A stretch of DNA of 64,000 nt. Origin: Cepaea nemoralis. Its lineage: Eukaryota > Mollusca > Gastropoda > Stylommatophora > Helicidae. Below, one piece after another: positions 22,205 through 32,443 of this stretch (positions are counted from its first letter, which is position 1; each line of letters begins with the position of its first letter). The DNA is taken from the NCBI GenBank assembly GCA_014155875.1, contig JACEFZ010002053.1, forward strand, positions 62,001-126,000, written 5' to 3'. Below the pieces are notes generated by a model. It was not told where the DNA came from, made no database searches, and saw only the letters and a list, made by a program, of their open reading frames with translations. Made by a program: the position numbers and the translations under genes.

Positions 22205-22565
22205 CATCATCACTGACAATCATCATCACCATCATCATCATCAAGTGCCCTAGTCGACTGGCGTGTGTGATGATGATTCTCCACATCTCGCAATCCAAAA
22301 CATAATGTATCAATTTGTGTGCTGACACCTTTCCGTGCAGTGACGAAAGACCGTTACGAATCTTTTCTCGCTGTCATCTTCCATTTCGTTTTTTTCAGCA
22401 TAATTTTCCAGTTGTCACATGTTTCAGTTTATATATTCTCATAATGTAGCCAAAAATTATTTCTACCTCTTTCTGATTTGTGTGACATGTAATCTTTGAG
22501 CCTGAGTCTCTTTCCCAAGATTTAGATTTACTGTTCATATGCCCAAAACATTTCAGTTATCTTAT
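22205..22565 (-). pseudogene. RTE-like LINE 3' fragment, decayed
   Basis: A (CATC/CATCAT)n tail at 22205-22243 is followed by aagtgccctagtcgactgg and ctccacatctcgcaatcc. These correspond on the minus strand to the 3' end of the RTE family at 9975 and 58180. Further matches to the C-terminal region run to about 22560. No frame is intact. Confidence 0.6.
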
Positions 22566-22855
22566 TCTAGTTGATTTAATGAGTGATTATATAACGTCTG
22601 CAACTGTCAACACATGGTTGTTTATTTTTATCGTTGTCCATGTGCTCAAAACATCCTTGTCAAAGAGCATATCCCAGCTAATTCCAGTTTCTTTACCATT
22701 CCGTCACTCATTATTCACAACTCACCTTTACAGACAAGTAAAGGAATCAGCTTAATTAAGCGGAAAATACCCCCAGATCATGATTTTGGGACACAATCGT
22801 ATATATAATGTATGTGCCCTTATATAAAAAGTCCGCACACTTGCGCGTACGTACT

Positions 22856-22857
<2 letters not shown>

Positions 22858-22892
<35 letters not shown>

Positions 22893-22941
22893 CACACACA
22901 CACATCATACACACACACGAGCGCACACATACACACACACA

Positions 22942-22999
<58 letters not shown>
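22858..22999. repeat. (AC)n / (CT)n compound microsatellite
   Basis: An AC-rich block with short interruptions (22858-22943) is followed by a pure CT run (22944-22999). Confidence 0.95.
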
Positions 23000-23001
<2 letters not shown>

Positions 23002-23169
23002 AATCACAAACGAGGGCTCAGAAGTCATGCATTAATATTTAAAAGGTTAATGGATTATCTTCTGGATTATCTCCACTTCTACGTGCGAGCAGGGGGAGAT
23101 TAGAATGTGAAGTACGGCAGACGATAAATTATCTCCACAATGTGAATAGCTCATGTGCGAGCGCACTCG

Positions 23170-23820
23170 CTGGACGGGCTGGCGTGCCGCTACGTGCGAT
23201 AGCCAGTCTACACAAGTATGGGTCACCGACACGGTGGTTCGTGACTTTACAAAAGACATGCATGTTAAACTGTACGATAGGCTACACCGGGTTCAGTTAC
23301 AACTACCGAATTCGGACATCAATATTTGTCAGGAAGCATTGTACACAAAGAAAGGCAAAAACTTACTTTGCATTGGATCCCGGCGGCAATTGAAGAAAAA
23401 AGGGGTTAAGGCAATCGCTGTACATGCTACTGGGGACCCGAATGTGGAGGTGTGTCCACTAAAAAAAAAACTCTGGAGGTAAATGGGGATCTATATACAA
23501 CCCAGTCCAGGAAATCCCTCATTATATAAATCTGAATATTACAGGGGCAACCAAAAACACTCACAAAATTCTGGTAACCTTGCCTAGCAGGAGAACTGCG
23601 TGTTATGTGTGTAGCATGGACGATCATTGGTCCAACAAATGTCCAGCCAAACACACAAAGAAACCGGTTGTGGCAAAGACCATCTAATAAATTTTCTACC
23701 TCTGAGAAGACAAGGACCAGCACAACATCAACAAAGTGAACAACACGGAAAACAAGGTTAACAACAGCCCTCCAGTACCACAGAAGGTGGATATAGATTT
23801 GGAATAACAACCCTGAAAGC
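23170..23820 (+). pseudogene. L1/Tx1-like LINE ORF1 remnant with CCHC knuckle
   Basis: The plus strand encodes a basic protein segment (23200-23480), then a zinc knuckle CYVCSMDDHWSNKC at 23601-23642 (C-x2-C-x4-H-x4-C), followed by a Lys-rich stretch. CCHC knuckles of this kind bind element RNA in LINE ORF1 proteins. The frame is broken between 23480 and 23590. The endonuclease that should precede the RT is absent, so an internal deletion joins ORF1 to the RT at about 23830. Confidence 0.6.
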
Positions 23821-23829
23821 AAAGTTTTA

Positions 23830-24157
23830 GTGAACCATTCACTGACTGCTAGCTTCAGGCTGACAAGATCTGTAAGACAATGGTGCCCACTATCACCACT
23901 TCTCTATATACTGACACTAGAGCTATTATTAGAAAAGATTAGACATGATACCAGCATTAAAGGCACTTTCATACAGGGAATAGGAGAGCAAGAAGTCATT
24001 GTTTATGCAGACGATACTACATTCTTCCCTACAAGCAACACATCCATCAGAGACATACTGCACACCTTCTCCCACTTTGGGAAAGGCAGTGGAGCCACAA
24101 TTAATATACAAAAATCACAAATTATGGGCCTGGGAAAGTGGAAACAAAAGTCTGATT

Positions 24158-24246
<89 letters not shown>

Positions 24247-24600
24247 TACACGCGCGCACACACACACACGCGCACACACACACACACAATGTGAAACTGT
24301 ATGGGATCACTTTTCCATGTAACCCTAGAACAACACACAAAGAAACATGGCTACAGGTAACACAACAGATCACATACATGCTACACAGCTATAAATACAA
24401 AACAGCAACAATATTTGGTAGAAGCATAATAGTTAACACATACATCATACTAAAAATAATATACTTAGTGGCAGTGTTAAACCCTCCAAAACGGACAGTC
24501 ACAGACATAAATAAACAGATAAGACATTTCATATTTAGTAAGACAATACGGGGGGAAATGGCACATTGCAAGAACACCAAAAGACACGTGGCATCCTAGA
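23830..24600 (+). pseudogene. L1/Tx1-like LINE reverse transcriptase, partial
   Basis: The frame at 23830-24294 has a CPLSPLLYILTLE block, catalytic VYADDTTFF (near 24003) and a GSGATINIQKSQ block. The frame at 24291-24599 continues with a thumb region containing IFGRSIIVNTYI and IRHFIFSK. The spacing and the INxxKS block fit the L1/Tx1 group, not RTE or I. The usual Gly of QGCPLSP is Trp. A (CT)n(AC)n microsatellite replaces a short segment at 24162-24290. The C-terminal part of the same element resumes at 29000 after a 4.4 kb insertion. Confidence 0.75.
24162..24290. repeat. (CT)n / (AC)n compound microsatellite inside a LINE RT
   Basis: A CT run (24162-24227) is followed by AC/GC dinucleotides (24228-24290). 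It lies between two collinear parts of the Tx1-like RT, so it expanded within the element after insertion or was carried by it. Confidence 0.92.
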
Positions 24601-24608
24601 TGTGCAGC

Positions 24609-26072
24609 ATGGGAGCCGACAAGACCGTCAAGTAGACGAAGGTGGAGAGCCTGCCTGCGCGCTTCAAAGAACCTGAAACTACAGCCACTACTGAAGCCAC
24701 CACGAGGAAGATCGACGACAATCCACCACAGACAAGAGCCAACACAGCTGAAGAGGAGAAAGACACCAGAGTCGGAAACACCGACTCAAAAAATGTCAGA
24801 TGGGTTGTCAAGCGTATTCAAGTGGAGCTGTCAGACGAAAACATCACGAAGCAGCTACAAGAAGAGAATCCCAACATCCGAATCTTGAAGGTGGAGCGGA
24901 TCCTGACGTACTAAAAGATCCCTACCACGCTGGCGGTGGTGACGACACAGGGCAGCGAGATGCCGACCACAGTATCAGTCAACTAGAAAATACAACAGCC
25001 AGAAAGATTCATCCCAAGAATCAATCAATGTTCAAGATGTCAGAGGGCCGGCCACAGCAGAGCAGCATGACGCAGTAAGACGGAAATTTGCCGGTACTGC
25101 GCCGATCAGTACGCCTTCAAGGAGTGTCCGCTGGCCAAGCTGGACAAGGACTTCCGAGCACCCAACAACAAGAGAAAGTGCGCCAACTGCCTGGGCAAGC
25201 ATGGAGCAAGATACTTGGGCTGCCTGTACCTCCAAAAACACCGAGACGTTCTAAAGTTCGCCATTACCACAAGGACACAGTACAAGGAAGCAAGTTGGAC
25301 AGGCATCTCGCAAGATGAAAGAGCACAACTACAAAGCCAGATCGACGAGTTAAAAAAAAACAAGTCAAGCTTCTGCAAACACCGGCACCGACCAGCGACA
25401 ACGAAAAGCTGCTTGCGGAAATAAAGGAGATCCAGCTAAACATAAAACAAGAGGTGGAGCACTTGGTGCAGACCACAAAGAAGAATGAAGAGATTCTACG
25501 AGACATCAAAGCGGAGAGAGAACTACATAAAGCCGAAATGGAACTTCTCAAAAACAAACCAACAGAAGCCATACAAGAACTCACAGAGAAACCGCAAGAT
25601 GAAAAGCAACAAGAGACCGAACCTGAACCGCAAGCTAAAACCGCCAGCAGCCCAACCACGACGCCTGAAACAGTCAAAGGGAAGCCAATATCCCGCCAGA
25701 CATCCGAAGAAAACCGAGATGAGCACCCTGACGACGGCAGAGAGGACGCCCCGATACCGCCAATATTTACCGATGAAGAAATCGCAGAGATAAAGAGGAC
25801 ATACGAACTCAAGTGCAAGGAATACAGAAGGCGCATGGAAGAAAAAGCAAAGAAGCACAAGAAACTCAAGGGGAAACCAATGCCCTGCCGTATCGCTGAA
25901 GAACCAGATTTATACGAGGATGACGAACACTCATGCAATACTATATAGATGACGGAGAGATCGTCCCATGGCTCACAACAGAGGAAGAAATCGAAAGGCA
26001 ACAGCAACTCAAACTCGTCAGTAAAGACAGGCACAAGGAAGAAAATGAAAACATCGAAAAGCTGATATAGAT
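24609..26072 (+). pseudogene. I/Jockey-like LINE ORF1 (gag-like) with zinc knuckles
   Basis: A start at 24609 opens a frame with stops at 24633, 24912, 24984 and 25068. It encodes an RRM-like middle (NVRWVVKRI, near 24800), then Cys-rich knuckles: CSRCQRAGH (from 25029), CRYCADQYAFKEC (from 25089) and CANCLGKHGARYLGC (from about 25178). This row of knuckles is typical of Jockey/I ORF1. The fourth Cys position of the first knuckle is a TGA stop (25068-25070). A run of nine A near 25351 shifts the frame. Downstream 25454-25948 continues as a long charged coiled coil, then a further shift near 25935 and an end near 26070. Its role would be RNA binding and RNP assembly. Confidence 0.75.
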
Positions 26073-26449
26073 AATACACAAAAAAGGAGCCAAAAAAGAC
26101 CAAATAAAAAGTCCTTACAAGGACTGCAACCAGTCAAACCTGGAGACTTCGCTCACCAAATATGCCACCAGAGGAGACGGGAACAAAGGACAGCTGCCGA
26201 TCTATCCCCTATCTGACGTCACAAACCAACATAACCAGTCCAAGATATGACTCACTCGTAAGAGTGCACAAGATAAGAATCAGGGTGAATGAACCCACAA
26301 AAACCACAGCTCTCAAAAATAACCACCGCTGAGGAAGCAGGTTAGACGAGACTGAAATTTGAATTTTTTTTCTCGAAACAATATATTGGAAGAAAGACAA
26401 TACACAGCATACAGCACAAAATTCTCATACAGGACAAGAAACAATGAGG

Positions 26450-26545
26450 AATAGCACTTCAGGACATACAAACAAAAATACAAGCACTTAAAATCAGCCA
26501 CATAAATATTATCAGACATCCAGAACAACATATATTTGCATTATA
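26450..26545 (+). pseudogene. Possible start of ORF2 endonuclease
   Basis: The stretch near 26488 reads LKISHINI in one frame, the usual opening of Jockey/I endonuclease domains. It is cut about 50 bases later by a minus-strand RTE-related element. The call rests on one short motif. Confidence 0.35.
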
Positions 26546-26549
26546 TTAT

Positions 26550-27900
26550 CATCATTGGCACCTTGCCGTCTTGACAGACGATAGTTTGTGCTTTAAAAAG
26601 GCATAATAACTTTTAACTATGGCGGTAGCGAGTGTGACTGATAAGGCCAATTTGCGCTGTAAATGTCCGTTCACAGTGGGTGCATGTGAACACGTGGTCA
26701 TTTCCACCATCATGCACCATCTTACGTCTCAAACGCTTGATGTGTGACTTTTCTGCAATAATTTTCTCCTTTGACTTTATTCCATTTCTGATATTTGCCC
26801 TCCATGCAACACGTTCAGCGGCGACTTGCTCCCAATGTGCATTATCAATGCCTGTATCAATCATGTCCCGCTTACACACATCTTTGTATCGTAGTAGAGG
26901 CCGACCCTGAGATCTCTTACCCATCTGTAATTCACCAAAAAAGATATCCTTTGGTATTCTACCATCATCCATCCTCCTAAGATGTCCTATCCATCTAAGT
27001 CTACGAAGACTGAGCATGGAATAAACTGTCACACAACCTGATCTTTCCAATACTTCAGTATTTGTGATTTTGTCTTGCCACTTAATACCAAGAATTCTTC
27101 GCAGACACCGCATATGAAAGCTGTTTAAGTTGTTCTCTTGGTGTGAGTAAGTTGTCCAGGTTTCACTGCCATAGAGAAGAGTACTAAGGACACAGGCTTG
27201 ATAGACAAGGACTTTTGTTTTGGCAGTAAGCTTCCTGTTCTCCCAGACTCTTTTTCTTAACCTGTTCATTGTTGTTGCTGCCTTACCAATCCGGATGTTG
27301 ATTTCCTGATCTAGGGATAATTTGCTATTTACCACTGATCCTAGATATGTAAAATGGTCTACTATCTCTAGTTCAGCGTCGTCAATAAAGATTGATGGTA
27401 CCCCATGTGCACCTTGTGACATAATCTGTGTCTTCTTTTTGCTAATTGTTAAACCAAATTCAGAACAAGCATTGGAGAATGCAGATAGTAGACATTGCAA
27501 TTCTTCCTCAGAGTGGGTCGTAACTGCAGCATCATCTGCAAAAAGCAACTCTCTGATCAGTACCTCCTAATTTTGGTCTTAGCCTTCAATCTCTGAGCAT
27601 TGTAGAGGCCGCCATCTGAGCGTGAGTGAATGTATATACCACCATCCTGATCATGAAATGCATATTTCAGTAGAAGTGAAAAGTATATTCCAAAGAGGGT
27701 GGGAGCTAGTACACAACCTTGCTTAACTCAACTCTTGATTTCAAATTCTTCAGAAGTTGCACCATCAAACTTGATTATACCCTTCATGCCTGTGTGGAAC
27801 GATTCCACAATGGACAGAAGAGTTGGTGGGCAGCCAATCTTCTTTAGTGCCTTGAACAGACCCTCACGACTGACCAAATCCTCTCCATAGCACAAAGCCT
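26550..27900 (-). pseudogene. RTE-related LINE, RT C-terminal half with C2H2 finger
   Basis: The frame at 26613-27548 is 311 residues: catalytic LLFADDAAVTTH at its start, FTYLGSVV, LSTLLYGSETWT, RRLRWIGHLRRMDDGRIPKD, GRPLLRYKDVCKRD and a terminal zinc finger FTCTHCERTF...H...H. Upstream (27560-27890) the minus strand continues with QGCVLAPTLFGIY, preceded by a stop replacing the usual Gly-Val. The family is the one at 32444-35700 and is RTE-like in the thumb region. The whole endonuclease and N-terminal RT are missing: at about 27890 the sequence jumps to a 5' UTR-like region. The 311-codon frame is the longest well-preserved LINE frame in the window. Confidence 0.82.
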
Positions 27901-27904
27901 GGGC

Positions 27905-28310
27905 TAAAATATAGAGATCATGTGTTGCCCATGCAGCATGATCCCTCTCTCGGCCTGCCTAGTTTACTCCAGAGGAAAGGCAACACCCCTACATCTGGAA
28001 CAAGACAAGCTGCAGAAGCTGCCGGATCAGCAAAGCAATGCTCTAACTGTCCGCCTGTCGGAGCTTCGATCCTAGACCAGTCGCCAACCAAGGCTTAGGG
28101 CCTGGTCCGCCCTGCCATGACATTTTGTCTTTAGCTTGCATTTCCTCGCACCAGGGTAAGGCTTGTACCCTCCCAATTGCGCTCTTCCGCCCGAAGCCGT
28201 TGGCACAATGTGGGGTGTCGGGTTTGGTAAGCGCCGCCCAACGTTCAGCGCTAACAGAAACCAGGTAGTACCGTCTACTGTTATACGGTAGCTCAGTCAT
28301 ATCTGACTAA
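27905..28310 (-). mobile_element. 5' UTR-like region of the RTE-related LINE
   Basis: This GC-richer block is partly repeated at 44545-44706 in the same orientation (atgtgttgcccatg, atgatccctctctcggcc, gtctggaacaag). It sits where the 5' end of the minus-strand LINE should be. A minus-strand open frame at 28043-28300 has no known domain and is more likely untranslated. Confidence 0.5.
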
Positions 28311-28339
28311 GACCTGACACCAGCATTATATATTATATA

Positions 28340-28408
28340 GCACAAAAATTCAATCGATTTCCGGTCCCCAGCATGGCGGTTAGACATTGAACCGCTACGG
28401 CCTCTGGA
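28340..28408 (-). repeat. tRNA-like SINE head
   Basis: On the minus strand aggccgtagcggttcaatg resembles a tRNA A-box region, and ccgccatgctggggaccgg continues as the anticodon side. A B box is only weakly preserved. It is probably a separate SINE head or tRNA relic. Confidence 0.35.
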
Positions 28409-28992
28409 GTATTTATCTTTGTGGCTGCGGTTTGCATTTCGCATTTTCCTCATTTTGGATTGGTAGTATATGGTTCCGTCGCCCTGCTACTAAGTGAGTG
28501 CGTGGCGCGACTCTGTGAGCTGTGATATTCACTTGGAATGCTTTTACATGTCCGCTTTTGTTTGTACAGTGACCTGCATGTTCGGAACAATAGCTACCAG
28601 CTGTTGCTGAATTGATTGGTTTGCCTTTTCGGTTCACGAGTGCATTTTTCAGCAGACTCATGGGAGTCGACGCTGGAGCTATGGAGTTCGTGCTTAATGG
28701 GACGCTTTCGTTGGGTCGCCCTGCGGATAGAGCCATGTGAGAAAACCCGGGCCAATGAGGTCTTTCTGGTGACTACAGATTCCATCGACGATGAACTGTG
28801 GTTTTCGTGGAGGACTTTTGTGTTGGCATTGTACTTGTGCGGGTTGTTGGATTGCGGAGACTCCTGTCAGTTCCGCTTTTCACATTAGACAGTGGGAGGC
28901 ATTTTGTGTGATATTCACTGGCACAGGAACGGAGCATAATGGGGACAATCCGTTGCCGTGAAGTTGGAACCTCGACTAACTAACTAACTAAC
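28409..28992 (+). mobile_element. 3' region of an I-like LINE ending in (CTAA)n
   Basis: The block ends at 28974-28992 with ctaactaactaactaac, the same type of tail as the nested LINE at 12181. It may be the 3' end of the element whose ORF1 starts at 24609. No RT or RNase H is recognisable. Positions 28630-28765 are shared with the reverse complement of 51781-51960. Confidence 0.4.
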
Positions 28993-28999
28993 ACAAACT

Positions 29000-29660
29000 C
29001 AAACATCTCGCAAAACTAAACAATGCAGCAGCACATTATCAGGTTATACTACCATCTTTCTATCACACTTGTATACAGGAAATACAAGGACATGCACATT
29101 TAATACATGAAACAACACGAGAAATATACAAACAATTAGTTAGTAAACAAGCACCATCACTTAAACTGAGAATCAAAAGAGGACAAAAATATTTCTTGTC
29201 AGACTACACATCCACCTTTTCCAACTTACACAACAAACACATCACACCTAAGGCGAGAGAAGTCACTTACAGACTTATTTTTAATATGACTCCCATAATA
29301 CCCAAAGTAGCATTCAGATCCAGACAAATAGAAAAATGCCAACTATGCAGGAACAACACACAAGAGACAGAAGAACACATATTCTACACATGTTAAACAG
29401 TCACAGATGCAGTGGAAACTCTACAACAACTAATACAAATACACACAAGACAACAAACAGACATTTACAAGGCAATCTTTCTGAACACACTTCCTAAAAC
29501 ATCAAATGACACACAAACAAAACTATTTCAAACACTAGCAGAATACAGAAGATTAGTTTGGACTTGTAGAATCAAGGCAAGTTTCAACTCCCTTACATAT
29601 AACAGAAACTTATTTTTACTAATGTTCAAATACAAACTATCTACTATTTTTTCCTGACTT
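29000..29660 (+). pseudogene. L1/Tx1-like LINE, C-terminal part
   Basis: Plus-strand frames at 29196-29396 and 29412-29657 encode the C-terminal domain: a Lys/Arg-rich lead, YRLIFNMTPI, and a Cys/His segment CQLCRNNTQETEEHIFYTC, then a helical tail. This is the expected continuation of the RT at 23830-24600; about 4.4 kb of other elements lie between. A TAA stop follows the last Cys (near 29395). Confidence 0.68.
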
Positions 29661-29789
29661 AAATTAAATGTGTAAACTTTCTTTAATTTCACTTTCTCTT
29701 GCAATTTTTTTTTAAATGCCATTATTATTATTATTATTACTACTGCCATTTGTATTACTTTTCTCATTATTATATTTGAATGTGCAAAA

Positions 29790-30045
29790 GGAAATAAAAT
29801 TGAAATATTTTGGTCACTTGAAACGTCACGAAAGTTGGAGAGAACAATAATGGTGGGGTATATGCCTGGGAAGACAGGAAGAAGAAGGCCAAAGAGAAGA
29901 TGGGTGCAGGATGTGGCGGATGATCTCCATATGGGCGTATCAGACGCGGGACATCTTGCTTGTGATCGAGAAGTTTTCCAGAAGGTTATGTGAGCGAGGT
30001 TCTGTAAAGGACATGCTACTGAATGAATGAATGAATGAATCAATC
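29790..30045 (+). pseudogene. RTE-like LINE 3' fragment with (GAAT)n tail
   Basis: It matches the 3' end of the element at 48090-51418: tgaaatattttggtcac, gagagaacaataatgg, ggggtatatgcctgggaag, aagagaagatgggtgcag, ending in (GAAT)n at 30020-30040. It encodes the terminal FGHLKRHE / GRRRPKRRW block in one frame. It is 5'-truncated to about 250 bp. Confidence 0.8.
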
Positions 30046-30065
30046 AATCGGAGTGGAATATATTG

Positions 30066-30092
30066 TGGGGGGGGGGGGGGGGGGGCGGGGAA
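30066..30092. repeat. G-run
   Basis: About 20 consecutive Gs with a single C near the end. No function is assigned. Confidence 0.95.
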
Positions 30093-30244
30093 GTAGTTGA
30101 CGGGTTTAAGTCCTTCCCATTGTATTTGATGCTAAGACACTATCATAACTTTGGCCCAATTATCTACCTGGGGACAGGTCATGGACTCTAATCGCTAGTT
30201 ATAAATCCCCGCTTCTTGTCCCAAACAAAAAGTGTCATGGAGAT

Positions 30245-30331
30245 TTACAAGGAACTAGAATAGGAGATCTTTGCGAAAACAATCATCCTCCATTCGAGAT
30301 ACATGGCCCAGCCATCGGAGGCGTCTCTGCT
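30245..30331 (-). pseudogene. Detached 3' piece of the RTE-related LINE
   Basis: On the minus strand it encodes LLKQRRLRWLGHV-RMED and a KDLLF end. This is the direct continuation of the LINE frame that breaks off at 32444. The two pieces are separated by an RTE insertion with a 12-bp TSD. Confidence 0.78.
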
Positions 30332-30343
30332 TGAGGAGGGAGT
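30332..30343 (+). repeat. 12-bp target-site duplication (pair with 32432-32443)
   Basis: tgaggagggagt occurs here and exactly at 32432-32443. The copies bracket a minus-strand RTE insertion of about 2.09 kb. Confidence 0.88.
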
Positions 30344-32431
30344 CATCAATCAATGAATCATGTGCCATGCCAGAAAGCGTGGGCGGTCATGACTCGCAGT
30401 TTCACTCGATCACCAGCGTCGTGGATCAGCTCAGTGTTCCTGTCTTGTTCATGCCATGTGGCCAAGCCATCCAGGTATTTTCCTCTCGGCCTTCCTCTTG
30501 GTTTGTTCCCTTCGATCTTGCCAGTTGTCACTAAGTTCTCCAATACATTTTCTTCTCATGACTGTCTACGTCTAATTTCTCTAATCAATTTACGAGTTTC
30601 ATTTGTCTCCTGTAGTACTCGGTCATTGGTTTTTCTGACTGTCCATGGTATTCTTTGCATTTTCCTCAGAAACCACATTTCTGCAGCCATCGGATGTTTT
30701 TCAGTTTGACTGCACATTGTCCAAGTTTCACATCCATTCAAAAGAACAGGCTCTATGTATCTCCTCAACACTCTTTTTCTCGTTTCAGTTGACATCTTTT
30801 TATTGGTCAGTGTGTTTTTCATCTTGCTAAAGGCTACTTTCGCCATGACGATTCATGTTCTAATCTGTTCATGGCAGTTGTCACTAAGTTCTCCAATCCA
30901 TTTCTTCTCATAACATGTCCAAAAAAATTTTGACTGTCTACGTCTAATTTCTCTAATCAATTTACGAGTTTCATTTGTCTCCTGTAGTACTCGGTCATTG
31001 GTTTTTCTGACTGTCCATGGTATTCTTTGCATTTTCCTCAGAAACCACATTTCTGCAGCCATCAGATGTTTTTCAGTTTGACTGCACATTGTCCAAGTTT
31101 CACATCCATACAAAAGAACAGGCTCTATGTATCTCCTCAACACTCTTTTTCTCGTTTCAGTTGACATCTTTTTATTGATCAGTGTGTTTTTCATCTTGCT
31201 AAAGGCTACTTTCGCCATGACGATTCTTGTTCTAATCTGTTCAAGGCATCTCCCATCAGATGTTATGACTGTTCCGAGATAATTGTACCGATTCACTTGT
31301 TGAAGAATATTCCTATTTACTTGTATATTACATTGTGGGTGTTCGTTCTTCCTAGTGACGACCATAACCTGTGTCTTCTTACAATTTAATTCCAACCCCA
31401 GCTGTTCACTGTGTACAACAACCACGTCTACTAATTGTTGTAGATCTTGTGCATTATCTGCAATCAATACTGTATCATCTGCATATCTAATGTTATTGAT
31501 GTTTCGTCCTCCAATGTTGATTCCATTTATATCTTATACATTTCTGACAATATTTTCACTGTATAGGGAAAAAAGATCTGGAGACATTACACATCCCTAC
31601 CTAACATCTCTCTTAATAGGTTGATAGTGTCCCACTTCATTATCAATCCTTATGGCAGCTTGTTGTTTCCAATATATGTTTTTTTATAAATCTAATGTCT
31701 TTCCCATCAATATGTAGATCTGCAAGCATATCCACCATGTTGACATGTCTAACTCTATCGAAAGCCTTTGTGTAGTCAATAAAGCAAATATGTATATCCT
31801 TGTTTACTTCTATAGCACGTTCAATAACTGTTCGCAGCATATACACAGCATTTACTGTACCCTTTCCTTCTACAAACCCACATTGTTCTTCCCCTATTTC
31901 AGGTTGTATCTTCTTCCTCATTCTTTGCATGATAATTCGTAACAAAATCTTTGTGATGTGACTCATTATACTAATTGTTCTATGTTGATCACATTCCAAG
32001 GCTCTTGATTTCTTTAGGATTGCTATAAATACACAGTTACATAATTCAGAAGGTATATCTCCAGTATCATATAATGTGTTCAGCAGTCTGTTGACTTGCT
32101 CTAATCCAAATTCTTCTAAAGCTTTAATCATTTCTGTTGTGATATTATCTGCACCGGGGGCCTTGCCAGCTTTCATATGCTTAAGAACATTTCGAACCTC
32201 CATCTTCAAAATTGGCGGTCCTTCATTATTAAATATAATATCATATTGTTCCTCTCTGTTATCATTATAAAGGTTTTTCACATAATCTGTCTATACATGT
32301 AGAATCTGACCTTTTTCTATTATGATTTTGCCAGCTTTAGTTTTTAGACAGACTGTTGATGTACTTGTTCTTTTATTAGTAAGCTTCTGAATTATTTTGT
32401 GCACTAATTTGGTATTTTGACTGTTGTGTTG
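30344..32431 (-). pseudogene. RTE-like LINE nested in another LINE
   Basis: The minus strand carries an RT start (31643-32281; GKAPGADNITTEMIK, ICFIDYTKAFDRV), catalytic YADDTVLIADNA (near 31480), thumb (30853-31467; LGTVITSDGRC, LYGCETWT, WTVRKTNDRVLQ) and the C-terminal end (30358-30543). The 3' tail is attgattgatg-type and lies against the TSD. The element is 5'-truncated inside the linker and lacks the endonuclease. It carries an internal tandem duplication and several stops, so it is inactive. It belongs to the same clade as the copy at 9975 but is a distinct subfamily (tail gcccacgctttctggcatgg). Confidence 0.87.
30522..31242 (-). repeat. Tandem duplication within the RTE thumb region
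   Basis: 30522-30870 and 30875-31242 are near-identical direct copies, both running from the cagttgtcactaagttctcc block to a gttctaatctgttca block. The left copy lacks about 20 bases present in the right one. The result repeats about 115 codons of the element. Confidence 0.87.
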
Positions 32432-32443
32432 TGAGGAGGGAGT

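Noticed and set aside
25264..26103. 279-codon minus-strand frame, hydrophobic
   Set aside because: Shadow of the plus-strand LINE ORF1 with coiled coil and zinc knuckles; apparent membrane segments mirror the charged codons of the other strand.
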